The notes under the pieces: model-generated
Seen by the model: the letters and a program-made list of their open reading frames with translations, nothing else
Database searches by the model: none
What the model was told of the DNA's origin: nothing
Shown here: piece by piece, positions 1-7,755 of the stretch
Position numbering within the stretch: position 1 is the stretch's first letter
Layout of the letters: each line of letters starts with the position of its first letter
Assembly: GCF_004016525.1 (NCBI RefSeq)
Contig: NZ_SACJ01000006.1
Coordinates: 158,256-222,255 of the forward strand
Direction of reading: 5' to 3'
Origin: Flavobacterium sufflavum
Lineage (GTDB): Bacteria; Bacteroidota; Bacteroidia; Flavobacteriales; Flavobacteriaceae
DNA: 64,000 bases
Program-made: the position numbers and the translations under genes

Positions 1-317
1 TTTAGCTTAGAAGTATTAGGTATCATTTGGGTTACTCCCAACATATAATTCCCCATACCTGGACTCATTTCATTGGCTTTCCACATTTTGCTATTGTAAG
101 GAGTCATAAAGAAACCTGTTTCTACTTGTGGCGCCATCCAACTTCTGGCTCCTTTGGCCAGAGCATCCATACTTTGAATATCGGCATCATACATTTTTAA
201 TTGTGGATTATTTGTTTTGATTGTATTCAAAACAGCATCCAACGAAAGTGTTTGAGCGGCTATAGTAGTACTTAAAATCAAACAACTTGCAACGAAATAA
301 AATTTAATGTTTTGCAT
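1..317 (-). CDS. TolC-family outer-membrane efflux protein, N-terminal part (runs off the window)
   Basis: The gene starts at the ATG complement of 315-317 and runs off the left edge, so only about 105 residues are visible. It begins with a signal peptide (MQNIKFYFVASCLIL...AAQ) followed by a helical stretch (TLSLDAVLNTIKTNNPQLK) typical of the start of TolC/CusC-type outer-membrane channel proteins. Its start overlaps the end of the upstream RND gene by 14 bp, so it belongs to the same operon. The family forms the outer-membrane tunnel of tripartite metal efflux pumps. The family call rests on the N-terminus and on context; the rest of the protein is not visible. Confidence 0.8.
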   Translation of the reverse strand, partial: MQNIKFYFVASCLILSTTIAAQTLSLDAVLNTIKTNNPQLKMYDADIQSMDALAKGARSWMAPQVETGFFMTPYNSKMWKANEMSPGMGNYMLGVTQMIPNTSKL

Positions 318-2241
318 CTATAAGATCTATTTTACCTTTTGTTCTCAATTCACGAAGTTTTGACATTTCGAAAACAACCGGTGTTACTAATAATACATAA
401 ATAGTAGAAGTGATTGTACCTCCAATAAGCGGAACCGTTATAGGAAGCATCACATCGGCACCTGTTCCTGTTGCCCAAAGGATGGGTATTAATCCAAACA
501 GAGAAACGGAAACTGTCATCAGTTTTGGACGCAATCTCTTAGCAGAGCCATCAATGATATATTCTCTTAAAATTTCTTCTGTGATTGTTTCTTTGCTGTT
601 TCCATATTTTTCGACCATTTTATTCATCGCTTCATTTAGATAAATAGTGATAAGCATTGCAGTCTCTACAGCCAAACCAAATAGCGCAATAAAACCAACG
701 GCAACAGCAACAGATAAATTAATTCCATAAAAATAAACCATAAAAATTCCACCAATTAATGCGAACGGGACTGTTATCATTGTAATCAATGCCTCTTTCA
801 TAGAACGATAGGTAAAATATAGAATGAGAAAAATAATCACAACAACAATTGGTAATATCAAACTTAATGTTTTGTTTGCCCTGATTTGATTTTCCCATTG
901 ACCACTCCATTCTACATAATAGCCTTTAGGCATTTTAGTCATCATAGTATTGAGTTTTTTTTGTGCTTCTTTGACTGTACTTCCTAAATCACGGTCACGA
1001 ACATTAAACAATACAGTGCCACGAAGCATTGCGTTTTCACTGTTTATCATTGGCGGACCATCACTTATTTTCACATCTGCAACCGTTTCTAATGGAATTG
1101 GGCCAAATTCCATCGTTTGTACTTGTAGCTTTTTCAAGGCCTCAATGCTGTTTCGGTATTCCTGTGCATATCTTGCGTTTACCGAAAAACGTTGTCTTCC
1201 CTCAATGGTTGTAGTAAGTTTCATTCCTCCAATAGAAGCTTCAACTACGTTATTTAAATCATCGATGCTGAGTCCGTATCTGCCTATTACTTCCCGTTTA
1301 GCTTCTATGTCTATATATTTTCCACCCGTAATTGGCTCGGCATACAAATCTTTTACTCCTGAAGTTCCTTCTAATGCTTTTTTTATTTTTTGTGACAAAA
1401 CATTAATGGTATCTAAACTTGCCCCATAGATTTTTATTCCAACATCGGTTCTGACACCTGTAGAAAGCATATTTATTCGATTGATAATAGGCTGTGTAAA
1501 GCCATTTGTTACACCAGGGATTTGCAGTTTATTGTTTATTTCATTGACAATATCGGCTTTCGTTTTACCTTCTCTCCATTCGTTATGTGGTTTAAGCAAA
1601 ACAATTGTCTCTATCATACTTATAGGGCTGTTATCTGTTGCGGTGTTTGCTCTTCCTGCTTTTCCTAAAACGTGAGCCACTTCGGGAATTGATTTTATCA
1701 ATTTGTCCTGAACCTGCAAAATTCTTTTTACTTCTGAATTTGATACGTCCGGCAAGGTTACCGGCATAAAAAGAATGGAACCCTCATCTAACGGAGGCAT
1801 AAATTCAGAACCTAAACGAGTAAACATCAATACACCAATTAATAACGCCACAATGTTGATTGCCAATACTGTTTTTCGCCATTTTAAACAAAGTGTTAAA
1901 ATGGGTGTATAAATACTTTCCAATTTTTTATTTATTGGGTTCTTATTTTCAGGACGAAGTTTTCCTTTTAGTAAAAAACTAATTAGTACCGGAGCAAGTG
2001 TAATCGCTAAAAAAGCATCCACTATCAGTATAAACGATTTAGTCCATGCTAATGGTCCGAATAGCTTACCTTCCATTCCTGTGAGAAGAAATACAGGCAA
2101 AAAGGAGGCAATAACAATTATTGTAGAGTAAAAAACACCCGGACCAACTAATTTAGATGAACTTTCTATAAGTTTCAACTTATCTTCAGAAGATAACGGA
2201 TCGTTTTCTTTTTTAAATATATTTTTAATTTTATTTTTCAT
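304..2241 (-). CDS. cusA: CusA/CzcA-type heavy-metal RND efflux pump, C-terminal half
   Basis: This 645-residue protein corresponds to the C-terminal 60 percent of a CusA/CzcA pump. It starts in the cytoplasmic loop after TM4. Near residues 32-65 (SSKLVGPGVFYSTIIVIASFLPVF...GMEGKLFGPLAWTKSF) it matches the conserved loop and TM5/TM6 region, followed by the second periplasmic porter/docking domain and the last TM bundle (GLAVETAMLITIYLNEA). The N-terminal half is the separate gene just upstream. The gap is 11 bp, the two frames differ, and stops lie in both frames between them. Together they total 1071 residues, close to a normal intact CusA, so nothing essential appears deleted. The family exports Cu(I)/Ag(I) or Co/Zn/Cd by proton antiport. 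Whether the halves assemble is unknown. Confidence 0.88.
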   Translation of the reverse strand: MKNKIKNIFKKENDPLSSEDKLKLIESSSKLVGPGVFYSTIIVIASFLPVFLLTGMEGKLFGPLAWTKSFILIVDAFLAITLAPVLISFLLKGKLRPENKNPINKKLESIYTPILTLCLKWRKTVLAINIVALLIGVLMFTRLGSEFMPPLDEGSILFMPVTLPDVSNSEVKRILQVQDKLIKSIPEVAHVLGKAGRANTATDNSPISMIETIVLLKPHNEWREGKTKADIVNEINNKLQIPGVTNGFTQPIINRINMLSTGVRTDVGIKIYGASLDTINVLSQKIKKALEGTSGVKDLYAEPITGGKYIDIEAKREVIGRYGLSIDDLNNVVEASIGGMKLTTTIEGRQRFSVNARYAQEYRNSIEALKKLQVQTMEFGPIPLETVADVKISDGPPMINSENAMLRGTVLFNVRDRDLGSTVKEAQKKLNTMMTKMPKGYYVEWSGQWENQIRANKTLSLILPIVVVIIFLILYFTYRSMKEALITMITVPFALIGGIFMVYFYGINLSVAVAVGFIALFGLAVETAMLITIYLNEAMNKMVEKYGNSKETITEEILREYIIDGSAKRLRPKLMTVSVSLFGLIPILWATGTGADVMLPITVPLIGGTITSTIYVLLVTPVVFEMSKLRELRTKGKIDLIDAKH

Positions 2242-2252
2242 CTTATTTCAGA

Positions 2253-3533
2253 TTACTGATTATTACCTATTTCTTCCTGTTTCTCCGAAATTGTCCTATA
2301 CGCATTCTCCACCATTACAATTCCATCATCGACAACAACACCAATTGCCAGAGCAATACCCGTTAATGACATAATGTTAGATGAAATACCAAATGCTTCC
2401 AGTAAGATAAAGCCAATAGCTACAGATATAGGTAATTGAATAAGTATAATCAAAGCACTTCGCCAATGAAAAAGAAAAAACAGCACCACTATTGAAACTG
2501 CAATCATTTCTTCAATTAATGTACCTTTAACTGATTCTATTGCTTTTTCAATCAATTCACTTCTATCATAGGATGTTTTAAAAGTAACGCCGTCAGGCAA
2601 TCCTTTTTCGACTTCTTTCATTTTTTCTTTTACAGCAGTGATTACTTTATCCGCATTTTCACCATAACGCATTACTACAATTCCACCTACCACTTCTCCG
2701 TTTCCATTTTCATCAAAAATTCCCAGACGCAAATCGCCACCCATTTGGATTGAACCAATATCTTTAACTTTTACCGGAACGGAATTATAGTTTTTAATGG
2801 CAATGTCTTCAACATCTTTTATGTTTTTGATATAGCCTAATCCTCTTATGATATAGGACATATCACTCATTTCAAATTTCCGCCCTCCAACGTCATTATT
2901 ATTTGCCTTGACAGCATTCATTACTTCCATCATACTCACGTTGTAGTACTGCATTTTTAACGGATCTAGTACTAATTGATATTGTTTTTCAAAACCTCCA
3001 AATGAAGCTACTTCAGAAACACCAGGAACCGTTTGCAATGCAAATTTCACGTACCAATCCTGCAAGGCTCTTTGCTCTCCCAAGTCCATACCTTTAGTAT
3101 CTAAATGATACCAAAAAACGTGACCAACCCCTGTACCATCGGGGCCTAATGTTGGAACTACATTTTGTGGTAATAATCGTTGTGCATAATTTAATCTTTC
3201 TAAAACCCGGGTTCTTGCCCAATATATATCGACATCATCCTCAAAAACAATATACACGAAGCTCATTCCAAACATAGATGCTCCCCGAATGTTTTTGACT
3301 TTAGGAATTCCCTGAAGATTAGAAACCAAAGGATAGGTTACTTGGGACTCTATAACTTGTGGACTTCTTCCCATCCATTCTGTGAAAACTATAACCTGGT
3401 TTTCTGACAGATCAGGAATGGCATCAATAGGATTCTGCTGTACACTATAGATACCCCAACCAAATAAACAGGCTGAAATAAGCAGGACAACAAATCGATT
3501 TTTTAGTGAGAATGTTATTAATTTTTCTACCAT
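2253..3533 (-). CDS. cusA: CusA/CzcA-type heavy-metal RND efflux pump, N-terminal half
   Basis: This 426-residue protein begins like CusA (MVEKLITFSLKNRFVVLLI, TM1). It carries the first periplasmic porter domain with conserved stretches such as NPIDAIPDLSENQVIVFTEW and DGTGVGHVFWY. It ends just after TM4, where the motif GVVVDDGIVMVENA near residue 400 supplies the acidic residues of the proton relay seen in heavy-metal RND pumps. A TAA stop then closes the frame after EEIGNNQ, and translation restarts 11 bp later in another frame for the C-terminal half. The break lies in a cytoplasmic loop, which would be tolerated structurally. It could be a natural two-polypeptide pump, a recent inactivating mutation or an assembly artefact. 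Confidence 0.88.
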   Translation of the reverse strand: MVEKLITFSLKNRFVVLLISACLFGWGIYSVQQNPIDAIPDLSENQVIVFTEWMGRSPQVIESQVTYPLVSNLQGIPKVKNIRGASMFGMSFVYIVFEDDVDIYWARTRVLERLNYAQRLLPQNVVPTLGPDGTGVGHVFWYHLDTKGMDLGEQRALQDWYVKFALQTVPGVSEVASFGGFEKQYQLVLDPLKMQYYNVSMMEVMNAVKANNNDVGGRKFEMSDMSYIIRGLGYIKNIKDVEDIAIKNYNSVPVKVKDIGSIQMGGDLRLGIFDENGNGEVVGGIVVMRYGENADKVITAVKEKMKEVEKGLPDGVTFKTSYDRSELIEKAIESVKGTLIEEMIAVSIVVLFFLFHWRSALIILIQLPISVAIGFILLEAFGISSNIMSLTGIALAIGVVVDDGIVMVENAYRTISEKQEEIGNNQ

Positions 3534-3550
3534 AATGTTTATTATTCTGA

Positions 3551-4009
3551 TTAAAGACTATCTGTAGTCTTCTGAATCCAATTGATTACTTCCTTTTTTT
3601 GAGTAGGTGTAAGTATTGCATTTTTATGAATTAAAGTATATGATGCCAAAGGCATTTCATCGGACTTTATTTGTTTGACAATTCTATCTAATTTATTCTG
3701 CTGTTTTCTTGAAGAATAATTTCCCCATTCATTAAAATTTAAATTTTTCTTTCCCTTTTTTATATGACTGTCCATTAACATTCGCACTGGTTGAATATAG
3801 GAATACCAAGGATAATTGGTATTGTTGCTATGACAGTCATAACAAGAGGTTCGTAAAATGGTTTTAACATTTTTAGGTACATTATATACTTTTGTAAAAT
3901 TTGCAGTTAAATCCTGCTCGTAAGCTAAATTACGAGCAGGTTGATATAACTGCATCAACAAAAAAAGAATTAAACTTATGACGGCTATTCTTTTAATGCT
4001 AATTTTCAT
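3551..4009 (-). CDS. Haem-binding domain protein (single CxxCH c-type haem)
   Basis: The 152-residue protein has an N-terminal membrane anchor or signal (residues 7-21, IAVISLILFLLMQLY) and one CxxCH motif (SCYDCHS, Cys56/Cys59/His60) followed by NNTNYPWYSYIQP. This layout is typical of the small haem-binding family annotated as haem_bd in Bacteroidota. The C-terminal segment (DEMPLASYTLIH...ILTPTQKKEVINWI) also matches the family. It sits 17 bp upstream of the split cusA, and its start lies 1 bp from the end of the DUF3347 gene, so it is part of the metal operon. A periplasmic redox role beside copper handling is plausible but inferred from context. Confidence 0.8.
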   Translation of the reverse strand: MKISIKRIAVISLILFLLMQLYQPARNLAYEQDLTANFTKVYNVPKNVKTILRTSCYDCHSNNTNYPWYSYIQPVRMLMDSHIKKGKKNLNFNEWGNYSSRKQQNKLDRIVKQIKSDEMPLASYTLIHKNAILTPTQKKEVINWIQKTTDSL

Positions 4010-4010
4010 T

Positions 4011-4523
4011 TTACAAAGTTTTTTTTATTGAACCACAGTTAAGCATTTTAGAACCATAATAAGGGTTTTTAATGTCCTTTAGTTCACTTATCCAGATTGC
4101 ACCTTTACCCTCATTTGCCATTGGGCAATAATCCTGATACAATTTTTGTTTAGCCCCGAAAAGTTTAATCAAATCGTTGATGTCTTTGCTTAACAAAACG
4201 AAATGTTCTCTTTGATGATCAATTTTTCCTGCATTATCTCCAATGTGTTCTGCGTGTTCTTTGGCACTTTCGGCTATATCCATATACTCTTTTTTGAGTT
4301 TTGCATCAATTGTATTTGTTTTTACGGCATTGAATGTGGTATACAAAGTTTTTCCTGCTTTGGCAGCTGCTTTTCCATCATCTTTGGTTAAAGCATTTTT
4401 TAAAGCCAAATAATTAGTCACAATTTGTGATGTTGAAAATTTGGTTTGTACTTTTTGGGTTTGGGCATTTACAGAAACCAACACGAGTACCATTGCTAGG
4501 GCTGAAAGAATTATATTTTTCAT
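4011..4523 (-). CDS. DUF3347 domain periplasmic protein of the metal-efflux operon
   Basis: The 170-residue protein has a signal peptide (MKNIILSALAMVLVLVSVNAQ). It is mostly helical, with the pattern IVTNYLALKNALTKDDGKAA near residue 35 and the conserved C-terminal motifs YCPMANEGKGAIW and NPYYGSKMLNCG. These define the DUF3347 family, which often accompanies CusB/CusA in Bacteroidota and is thought to bind metal through the Cys/Met/His positions. It lies between the haem protein (1 bp) and the four-repeat metal-binding protein (56 bp). A decayed relative of its last 30 residues lies upstream at about 5213-5314. The biochemical function is not established. Confidence 0.82.
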   Translation of the reverse strand: MKNIILSALAMVLVLVSVNAQTQKVQTKFSTSQIVTNYLALKNALTKDDGKAAAKAGKTLYTTFNAVKTNTIDAKLKKEYMDIAESAKEHAEHIGDNAGKIDHQREHFVLLSKDINDLIKLFGAKQKLYQDYCPMANEGKGAIWISELKDIKNPYYGSKMLNCGSIKKTL

Positions 4524-4579
4524 TTTATTATTTTAAAATTGTTTATTTGTTATTGACAACATTTTTTGTTGTTAGACTT

Positions 4580-5185
4580 TTACTTTTTTTCAATCATTTC
4601 CATTCCACATTTAGGGCATTCTCCTTTAATATCAGCAGTTGAGCCATCCATAGGACAAACATATCTTGTCACAATTTTACTTTTAGGCTGACTTCCTTTT
4701 AGAGGATGAGTATCTATTTTTTCGGTGATTTTTACCATTCCCGTTCCGCATTTAGAACATTTACCTCCAGTTTCTGACATTGAACCATCTGCAGGGCAAA
4801 CGTATTTTGCAACCATTTTGCTTTTAGGTTGACTTCCTTTTAGAGGATTGGTCTCTATTTTTTCGGAAATTTTTACCATCTTCATTGCACATTTAGAACA
4901 TTTTCCCGGTTTATCAGAAGTTGAGTTGTCCATTGGGCAAACATATCTTGTCATCATTTTACTCATAGGCTGACTTCCTTTTAAAGCGTGGGTACTAATC
5001 TTTTCAGTGATTTTTGTCAACTCCATTCCACATTTTGGACATTTTCCAGAGCTTGAACTCATTTCGTCAGGATGTGAAGGACAAGTATAAACAATTTTTT
5101 GTTCCTCATTTTTTGTAGCTTTTTGCGCTACTACGCTTGAATTAAATGCAAATAATGCACTTAGTAGGATAATTATTGTTTTCAT
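4580..5185 (-). CDS. Secreted protein with four tandem heavy-metal-binding (CxxCGM-type) repeats
   Basis: The 201-residue protein has a signal peptide (ends near SSVVAQ). It then consists of four repeats of about 38-45 residues. Each has the pattern YxCPxxxxxxxxxGxCxKCxxxMxKI: YTCPSHPDEM..GKCPKCGMEL, YVCPMDNSTS..GKCSKCAMKM, YVCPADGSMS..GKCSKCGTGM and YVCPMDGSTA..GECPKCGMEM. This matches the heavy-metal-binding domain commonly fused to CusB or copper ATPases. Spacers between repeats (THPLKGSQPKSK) are nearly identical, pointing to internal duplication. It is probably a periplasmic Cu/Ag/Zn-binding buffer, and it is the first intact gene of the operon. The multi-repeat stand-alone form is unusual. 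Confidence 0.82.
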   Translation of the reverse strand: MKTIIILLSALFAFNSSVVAQKATKNEEQKIVYTCPSHPDEMSSSSGKCPKCGMELTKITEKISTHALKGSQPMSKMMTRYVCPMDNSTSDKPGKCSKCAMKMVKISEKIETNPLKGSQPKSKMVAKYVCPADGSMSETGGKCSKCGTGMVKITEKIDTHPLKGSQPKSKIVTRYVCPMDGSTADIKGECPKCGMEMIEKK

Positions 5186-5212
5186 TTTTTTACTATTTTA
5201 ATTATTTGAGAA

Positions 5213-5314
5213 TTATTTTATTGTTTTACAACAACTCAACATTTGTGAGTCATAGTAAGAGATTTTAACTGTATTTTCTTTACTTAACCAATTAGCATTT
5301 TGCATAGGCTTTCA
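5213..5314 (-). pseudogene. Remnant of the C-terminus of a second DUF3347 gene
   Basis: Read on the minus strand, this stretch encodes PMQNANWLSKENTVKIS followed by YYDSQMLSCCKTIK and a stop. It aligns with the C-terminus of the intact DUF3347 neighbour (CPMANEGKGAIWISELKDIK / NPYYGSKMLNCGSIKKT). The upstream part is interrupted: a TGA falls where YCPM is expected, and there is no start codon or recognisable N-terminal domain. This is the tail of a duplicated and then mostly deleted DUF3347 gene. The 266 bp further up to 5580 hold only a short ORF-like stretch without a start and no gene I recognise. Confidence 0.7.
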
Positions 5315-5580
5315 ATAAAAATAATTATTGAAAACTACTTATTATAATTGATTCATTTCCTAGCTTTTAGACATAAAAAAATCGTCATAGTCATTCCATC
5401 ATTATTTATTTTAATGAGTTCATTGTATGGAACTATTTTGGAATTGAATTAATTAGTCAATGACAAAATGAATCATAGCAAGGCCATCTTTTTGAAATTG
5501 AAATTAACCGAAAAATAAATGATTTGGATATCCAATAAGAATTGTCAATTAGATACAATTATGGCTATCAGCTTTGGGAT

Positions 5581-5952
5581 TTAGCTTATTTTTGGTATAA
5601 GCCATAAAGAATTGAAACCAGAAGAAATGGAGGTTTCGTAGTTGTAAAATTTTTGTTTTTCAGAAGCGAAATTAAAAAGATTGTTATTAAATTTCGATTC
5701 ATTGATGAGAACAGTACTGCTGTTGCAAGAAGTAGCGCAACTGCATTTAGAATGCTTGCATTTTCCTCCGCAACCATCTTGGTTACTCGTTTTGGAATGA
5801 TTGTCGTTTTTGCAACAATCATCTTTTTCCATTTTTGAGGATGTTTCTTTTGTAGAAGAATGTTTAGATGAATTCATTTCACAGGCAAAAGAATTACCTG
5901 GCATCAATAAGAAACCAAATAATACAATTACTATAATGTGAAACTTTTTCAT
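5581..5952 (-). CDS. HYC_CC_PP-family small Cys-rich secreted protein
   Basis: I take the start at the ATG complement of 5950-5952 (MKKFHIIVIVLFG) because the seven residues upstream (MIQIELE) do not fit a signal peptide. The 123-residue protein has a signal sequence ending near NSFACE, then a low-complexity Ser/Lys/Thr stretch and Cys/His clusters (DDCCKNDNH, DGCGGKCKHSKCSCATSC). This resembles the flavobacterial HYC_CC_PP family found near metal transport genes. The Cys/His content suggests metal binding, but no function is established. It is transcribed towards the metal operon and separated from it by the DUF3347 remnant. Confidence 0.6.
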   Translation of the reverse strand: MKKFHIIVIVLFGFLLMPGNSFACEMNSSKHSSTKETSSKMEKDDCCKNDNHSKTSNQDGCGGKCKHSKCSCATSCNSSTVLINESKFNNNLFNFASEKQKFYNYETSISSGFNSLWLIPKIS

Positions 5953-6160
5953 TTCCAGTTCAATTTGAATCAAAATTAATCAAATTATATTAATTGTTCA
6001 CTAACAAGCTGTTAAAAAAAGTACATTCATTAGGTTTTTTCTTAAAAAGTTATGATAAGATTAATCCTAAAACAAAAGATTAATGTTTCTCCAAAATTAA
6101 TTTGATTTTTATCACCAAATAAAAAAGAATGTTCTAGTTATTGGAAATGTAATTAGTGAA

Positions 6161-6238
6161 ATGAAGCAAACGGCAGCATTGATGCTAGGAATACTTGGAC
6201 TAGGAGCGATTTTTGTGCATCTGAATGAGATAATGTAA
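6161..6238 (+). CDS. Possible 25-aa membrane peptide
   Basis: An ATG-started ORF encodes a short peptide with one hydrophobic core (ALMLGILGLGAIFV) and the tail HLNEIM. The same frame is open upstream to about 6101 without a better start. I see no promoter or homologue. It could be a small membrane peptide, the tail of a lost gene or a chance ORF. It lies immediately left of the proposed left attachment repeat. Confidence 0.2.
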   Translation: MKQTAALMLGILGLGAIFVHLNEIM

Positions 6239-6260
6239 TAAATATTTATTATTTGAGATA

Positions 6261-6278
6261 TCAATTCTCTTACAATTT
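6261..6278. repeat. Left copy of an 18-bp direct repeat (candidate attL)
   Basis: TCAATTCTCTTACAATTT is present here and again, identical and in the same orientation, at 18031-18048. The 11.8 kb between the copies contain mobile-element genes (HTH, initiator-like protein, ATPase, RteC-like protein) and, near the right copy, a decayed tyrosine-integrase 3' end. This arrangement fits attL/attR of an integrated element. The repeat is AT-rich and in noncoding DNA, so chance cannot be fully excluded. Confidence 0.5.
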
Positions 6279-6305
6279 ATGAAAATTATATAAAATTATA
6301 TAAAA

Positions 6306-6337
6306 TTTGTTTTTTGATTTAAGATGGCTTAAATTTG
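6306..6337 (+). promoter_or_regulatory. Candidate Bacteroidota sigma-A promoter with no gene downstream
   Basis: TTTG at 6306-6309 is followed after 20 nt by TAAATTTG at 6330-6337, an exact match to TAnnTTTG. Transcription would start near 6341. No plus-strand ORF follows; an intrinsic-terminator-like hairpin comes about 30 nt later. Confidence 0.5.
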
Positions 6338-6340
6338 CAA

Positions 6341-6402
6341 AGTCATTTCCCTAGGGAAAAGGACCTGGTCGGCCACAACACCTTAGTTGTGGCATTTTTA
6401 TT
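6341..6402 (+). ncRNA. Candidate small RNA of about 60 nt
   Basis: This is the stretch between the promoter at 6306-6337 and the end of the T-rich tract. It contains the GC-rich run CCCTAGGGAAAAGGACCTGG and then an 8-bp hairpin, GCCACAAC/GTTGTGGC (6372-6379 with 6386-6393), followed by ATTTTTATTTT. The latter looks like a terminator on the plus strand. The last few bases overlap the stop end of the convergent minus-strand gene at 6398. I recognise no known RNA family. Confidence 0.4.
6372..6402 (+). terminator. Intrinsic-terminator-like hairpin
   Basis: The stem GCCACAAC/GTTGTGGC has a 6-nt loop and is followed by a T-rich tract on the plus strand. On the minus strand the flank is not T-rich, so it most likely ends the plus-strand transcript. 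Confidence 0.5.
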
Positions 6403-6883
6403 TTACCCTCTTTGTATATTTGTCTTCGTAGTATTTTTGGTTCCTGTCATCATCAATATGAAAGCAAGAAACTATTACATAGTCTGGTCTTATTTTCTCC
6501 ATAATAACTAAAAAAAATCCTTCTTTAAACCAAAAATAGTCCCTTATTTTTCCATCGGCTTCTAAAAACTGAAAACAAATAATATCCTCAGTATCTTTAT
6601 TTTCAAGTATCGGTTTAATCCAATGAATTTTGTTGGCTCTTTTTTTATCAAAACATCTTTTGCCTTTTACTCCCCTTGTAATGATTTTTACAAAAGTGTG
6701 TGGGTATTTTTCATAACCTTTTTCTTTTGATTTTCTAACATCTATCATTACTTTGCAATCGTTTAAATAAAATTCATTATCCAGAAAATCGGCTTTAAAT
6801 AATTGAAATAATTCTTCCAAATGTTCAGCTGATGGATCAATCCCTAAATTAGGTATATGATCATCCAAATTAAATAAATCCAT
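6398..6883 (-). CDS. Unknown protein, possibly a BECR-fold (barnase/EndoU/RelE-like) nuclease
   Basis: The 161-residue protein has no signal peptide. It is basic in the middle and has conserved-looking blocks: HTFVKIITR near residue 62, RCFDKKRANKIHWIKPIL near 76, KIRDYFWFKEGFFLVIMEKI near 112 and DYVIVSCFHIDDD near 134. The succession His...Arg...Arg/Trp...Tyr-Trp...beta-strand is reminiscent of phage-associated barnase-EndoU-ColE5-RelE-like nuclease domains, but I cannot confirm this by eye. Its ATG overlaps the stop of the upstream DUF3800 gene by one base (TAATG), so the two are translationally coupled. The pair may be a toxin/defence-type module; that is inference. Confidence 0.4.
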   Translation of the reverse strand: MDLFNLDDHIPNLGIDPSAEHLEELFQLFKADFLDNEFYLNDCKVMIDVRKSKEKGYEKYPHTFVKIITRGVKGKRCFDKKRANKIHWIKPILENKDTEDIICFQFLEADGKIRDYFWFKEGFFLVIMEKIRPDYVIVSCFHIDDDRNQKYYEDKYTKRVK

Positions 6884-7593
6884 TATAGTTTTATTCTAGG
6901 TTGGTGATCAAAAATATTGAACTTTGTTTCCCAGGGTTCTGTTCCTTCTTCGAGATTAAAACCCGATTTAGTTTCTAAATATTGAATAAAATCCATTCTG
7001 TTTTGAGTTGGATTCTCTATATTTTTCATCACTACTCTTGTTTTATAAGTAATTGCTCCAATAAAGAAATCGGCTAACTGAAAGAAATTATTATCGTGAG
7101 AATGTAAATGTTGGAATTGTTTGAAAGGGCTTTTGCCTTTGTATTCATTATTGAAAACTTCGTTTATTTTTCTTAGCTTTTCTCTACCACGTGTATTTTG
7201 AATATCAATAAAAACCCTGTATTCATCCCCATTGCTATTGTTTGGACGTAATAAATAATAGGTCATTTTATAATAGAAATTATCGTGCGAACCTTGGTTA
7301 AAATCGGCATGATTCAGACGCTCTTTGTATTTGACTAAAACGCAACGAAATTGTAATGACGACCGGAAGAAATAATCTACCAATTCCTTATATAATGCTG
7401 TTCTGGCATTTGAAAATTTATTCCATTTTAACTCTGATTTTTGATTGTGCTTTGCCAGTATTTGATTGAATTCTTTTTGCAATTCAACATAATCAGACAT
7501 TGGTACTTTAATGTAACCGATACACATAACCGGAATTTTATCATTTTCTAAATGACAACTTTCGTCGATATAAAAATCATATTTATTATTCAT
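6883..7593 (-). CDS. DUF3800 domain protein (RNase H-like fold)
   Basis: The 236-residue protein opens with YDFYIDESC (Asp10, Glu11, Ser12). It has a mid-protein acidic position in YRVFIDIQNTRG and the C-terminal signature NNFFQLADFFIGAITYK. These three blocks are the hallmark of DUF3800, an RNase H-like family often found in phage-resistance islands and mobile elements. It is the first gene of a two-gene operon with the nuclease-like protein, sharing one base at TAATG. The 162 bp upstream hold no gene I can support. Enzymatic activity is predicted from the fold only. Confidence 0.8.
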   Translation of the reverse strand: MNNKYDFYIDESCHLENDKIPVMCIGYIKVPMSDYVELQKEFNQILAKHNQKSELKWNKFSNARTALYKELVDYFFRSSLQFRCVLVKYKERLNHADFNQGSHDNFYYKMTYYLLRPNNSNGDEYRVFIDIQNTRGREKLRKINEVFNNEYKGKSPFKQFQHLHSHDNNFFQLADFFIGAITYKTRVVMKNIENPTQNRMDFIQYLETKSGFNLEEGTEPWETKFNIFDHQPRIKL

Positions 7594-7755
7594 AGATTGT
7601 GAAAATTAATAACAAATTCAACAAATTAAATACTTTCAAGAGGTTGAATTATATAAAGCGGAAATTTACAGAATAAATTATTAATGAAGATATTGTTTTC
7701 AATTAACTTATTCTTCAAATCAAGAATGTCTATTATCATTTTTTTAGCAATCAAA

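Noticed and set aside
5315..5580. Short minus-strand stretch reading SKIVPYNELIKINNDGMTM before a stop
   Set aside because: There is no start codon, a stop lies just upstream and no family is recognisable; it may be a further remnant, but the evidence is too thin for a feature.
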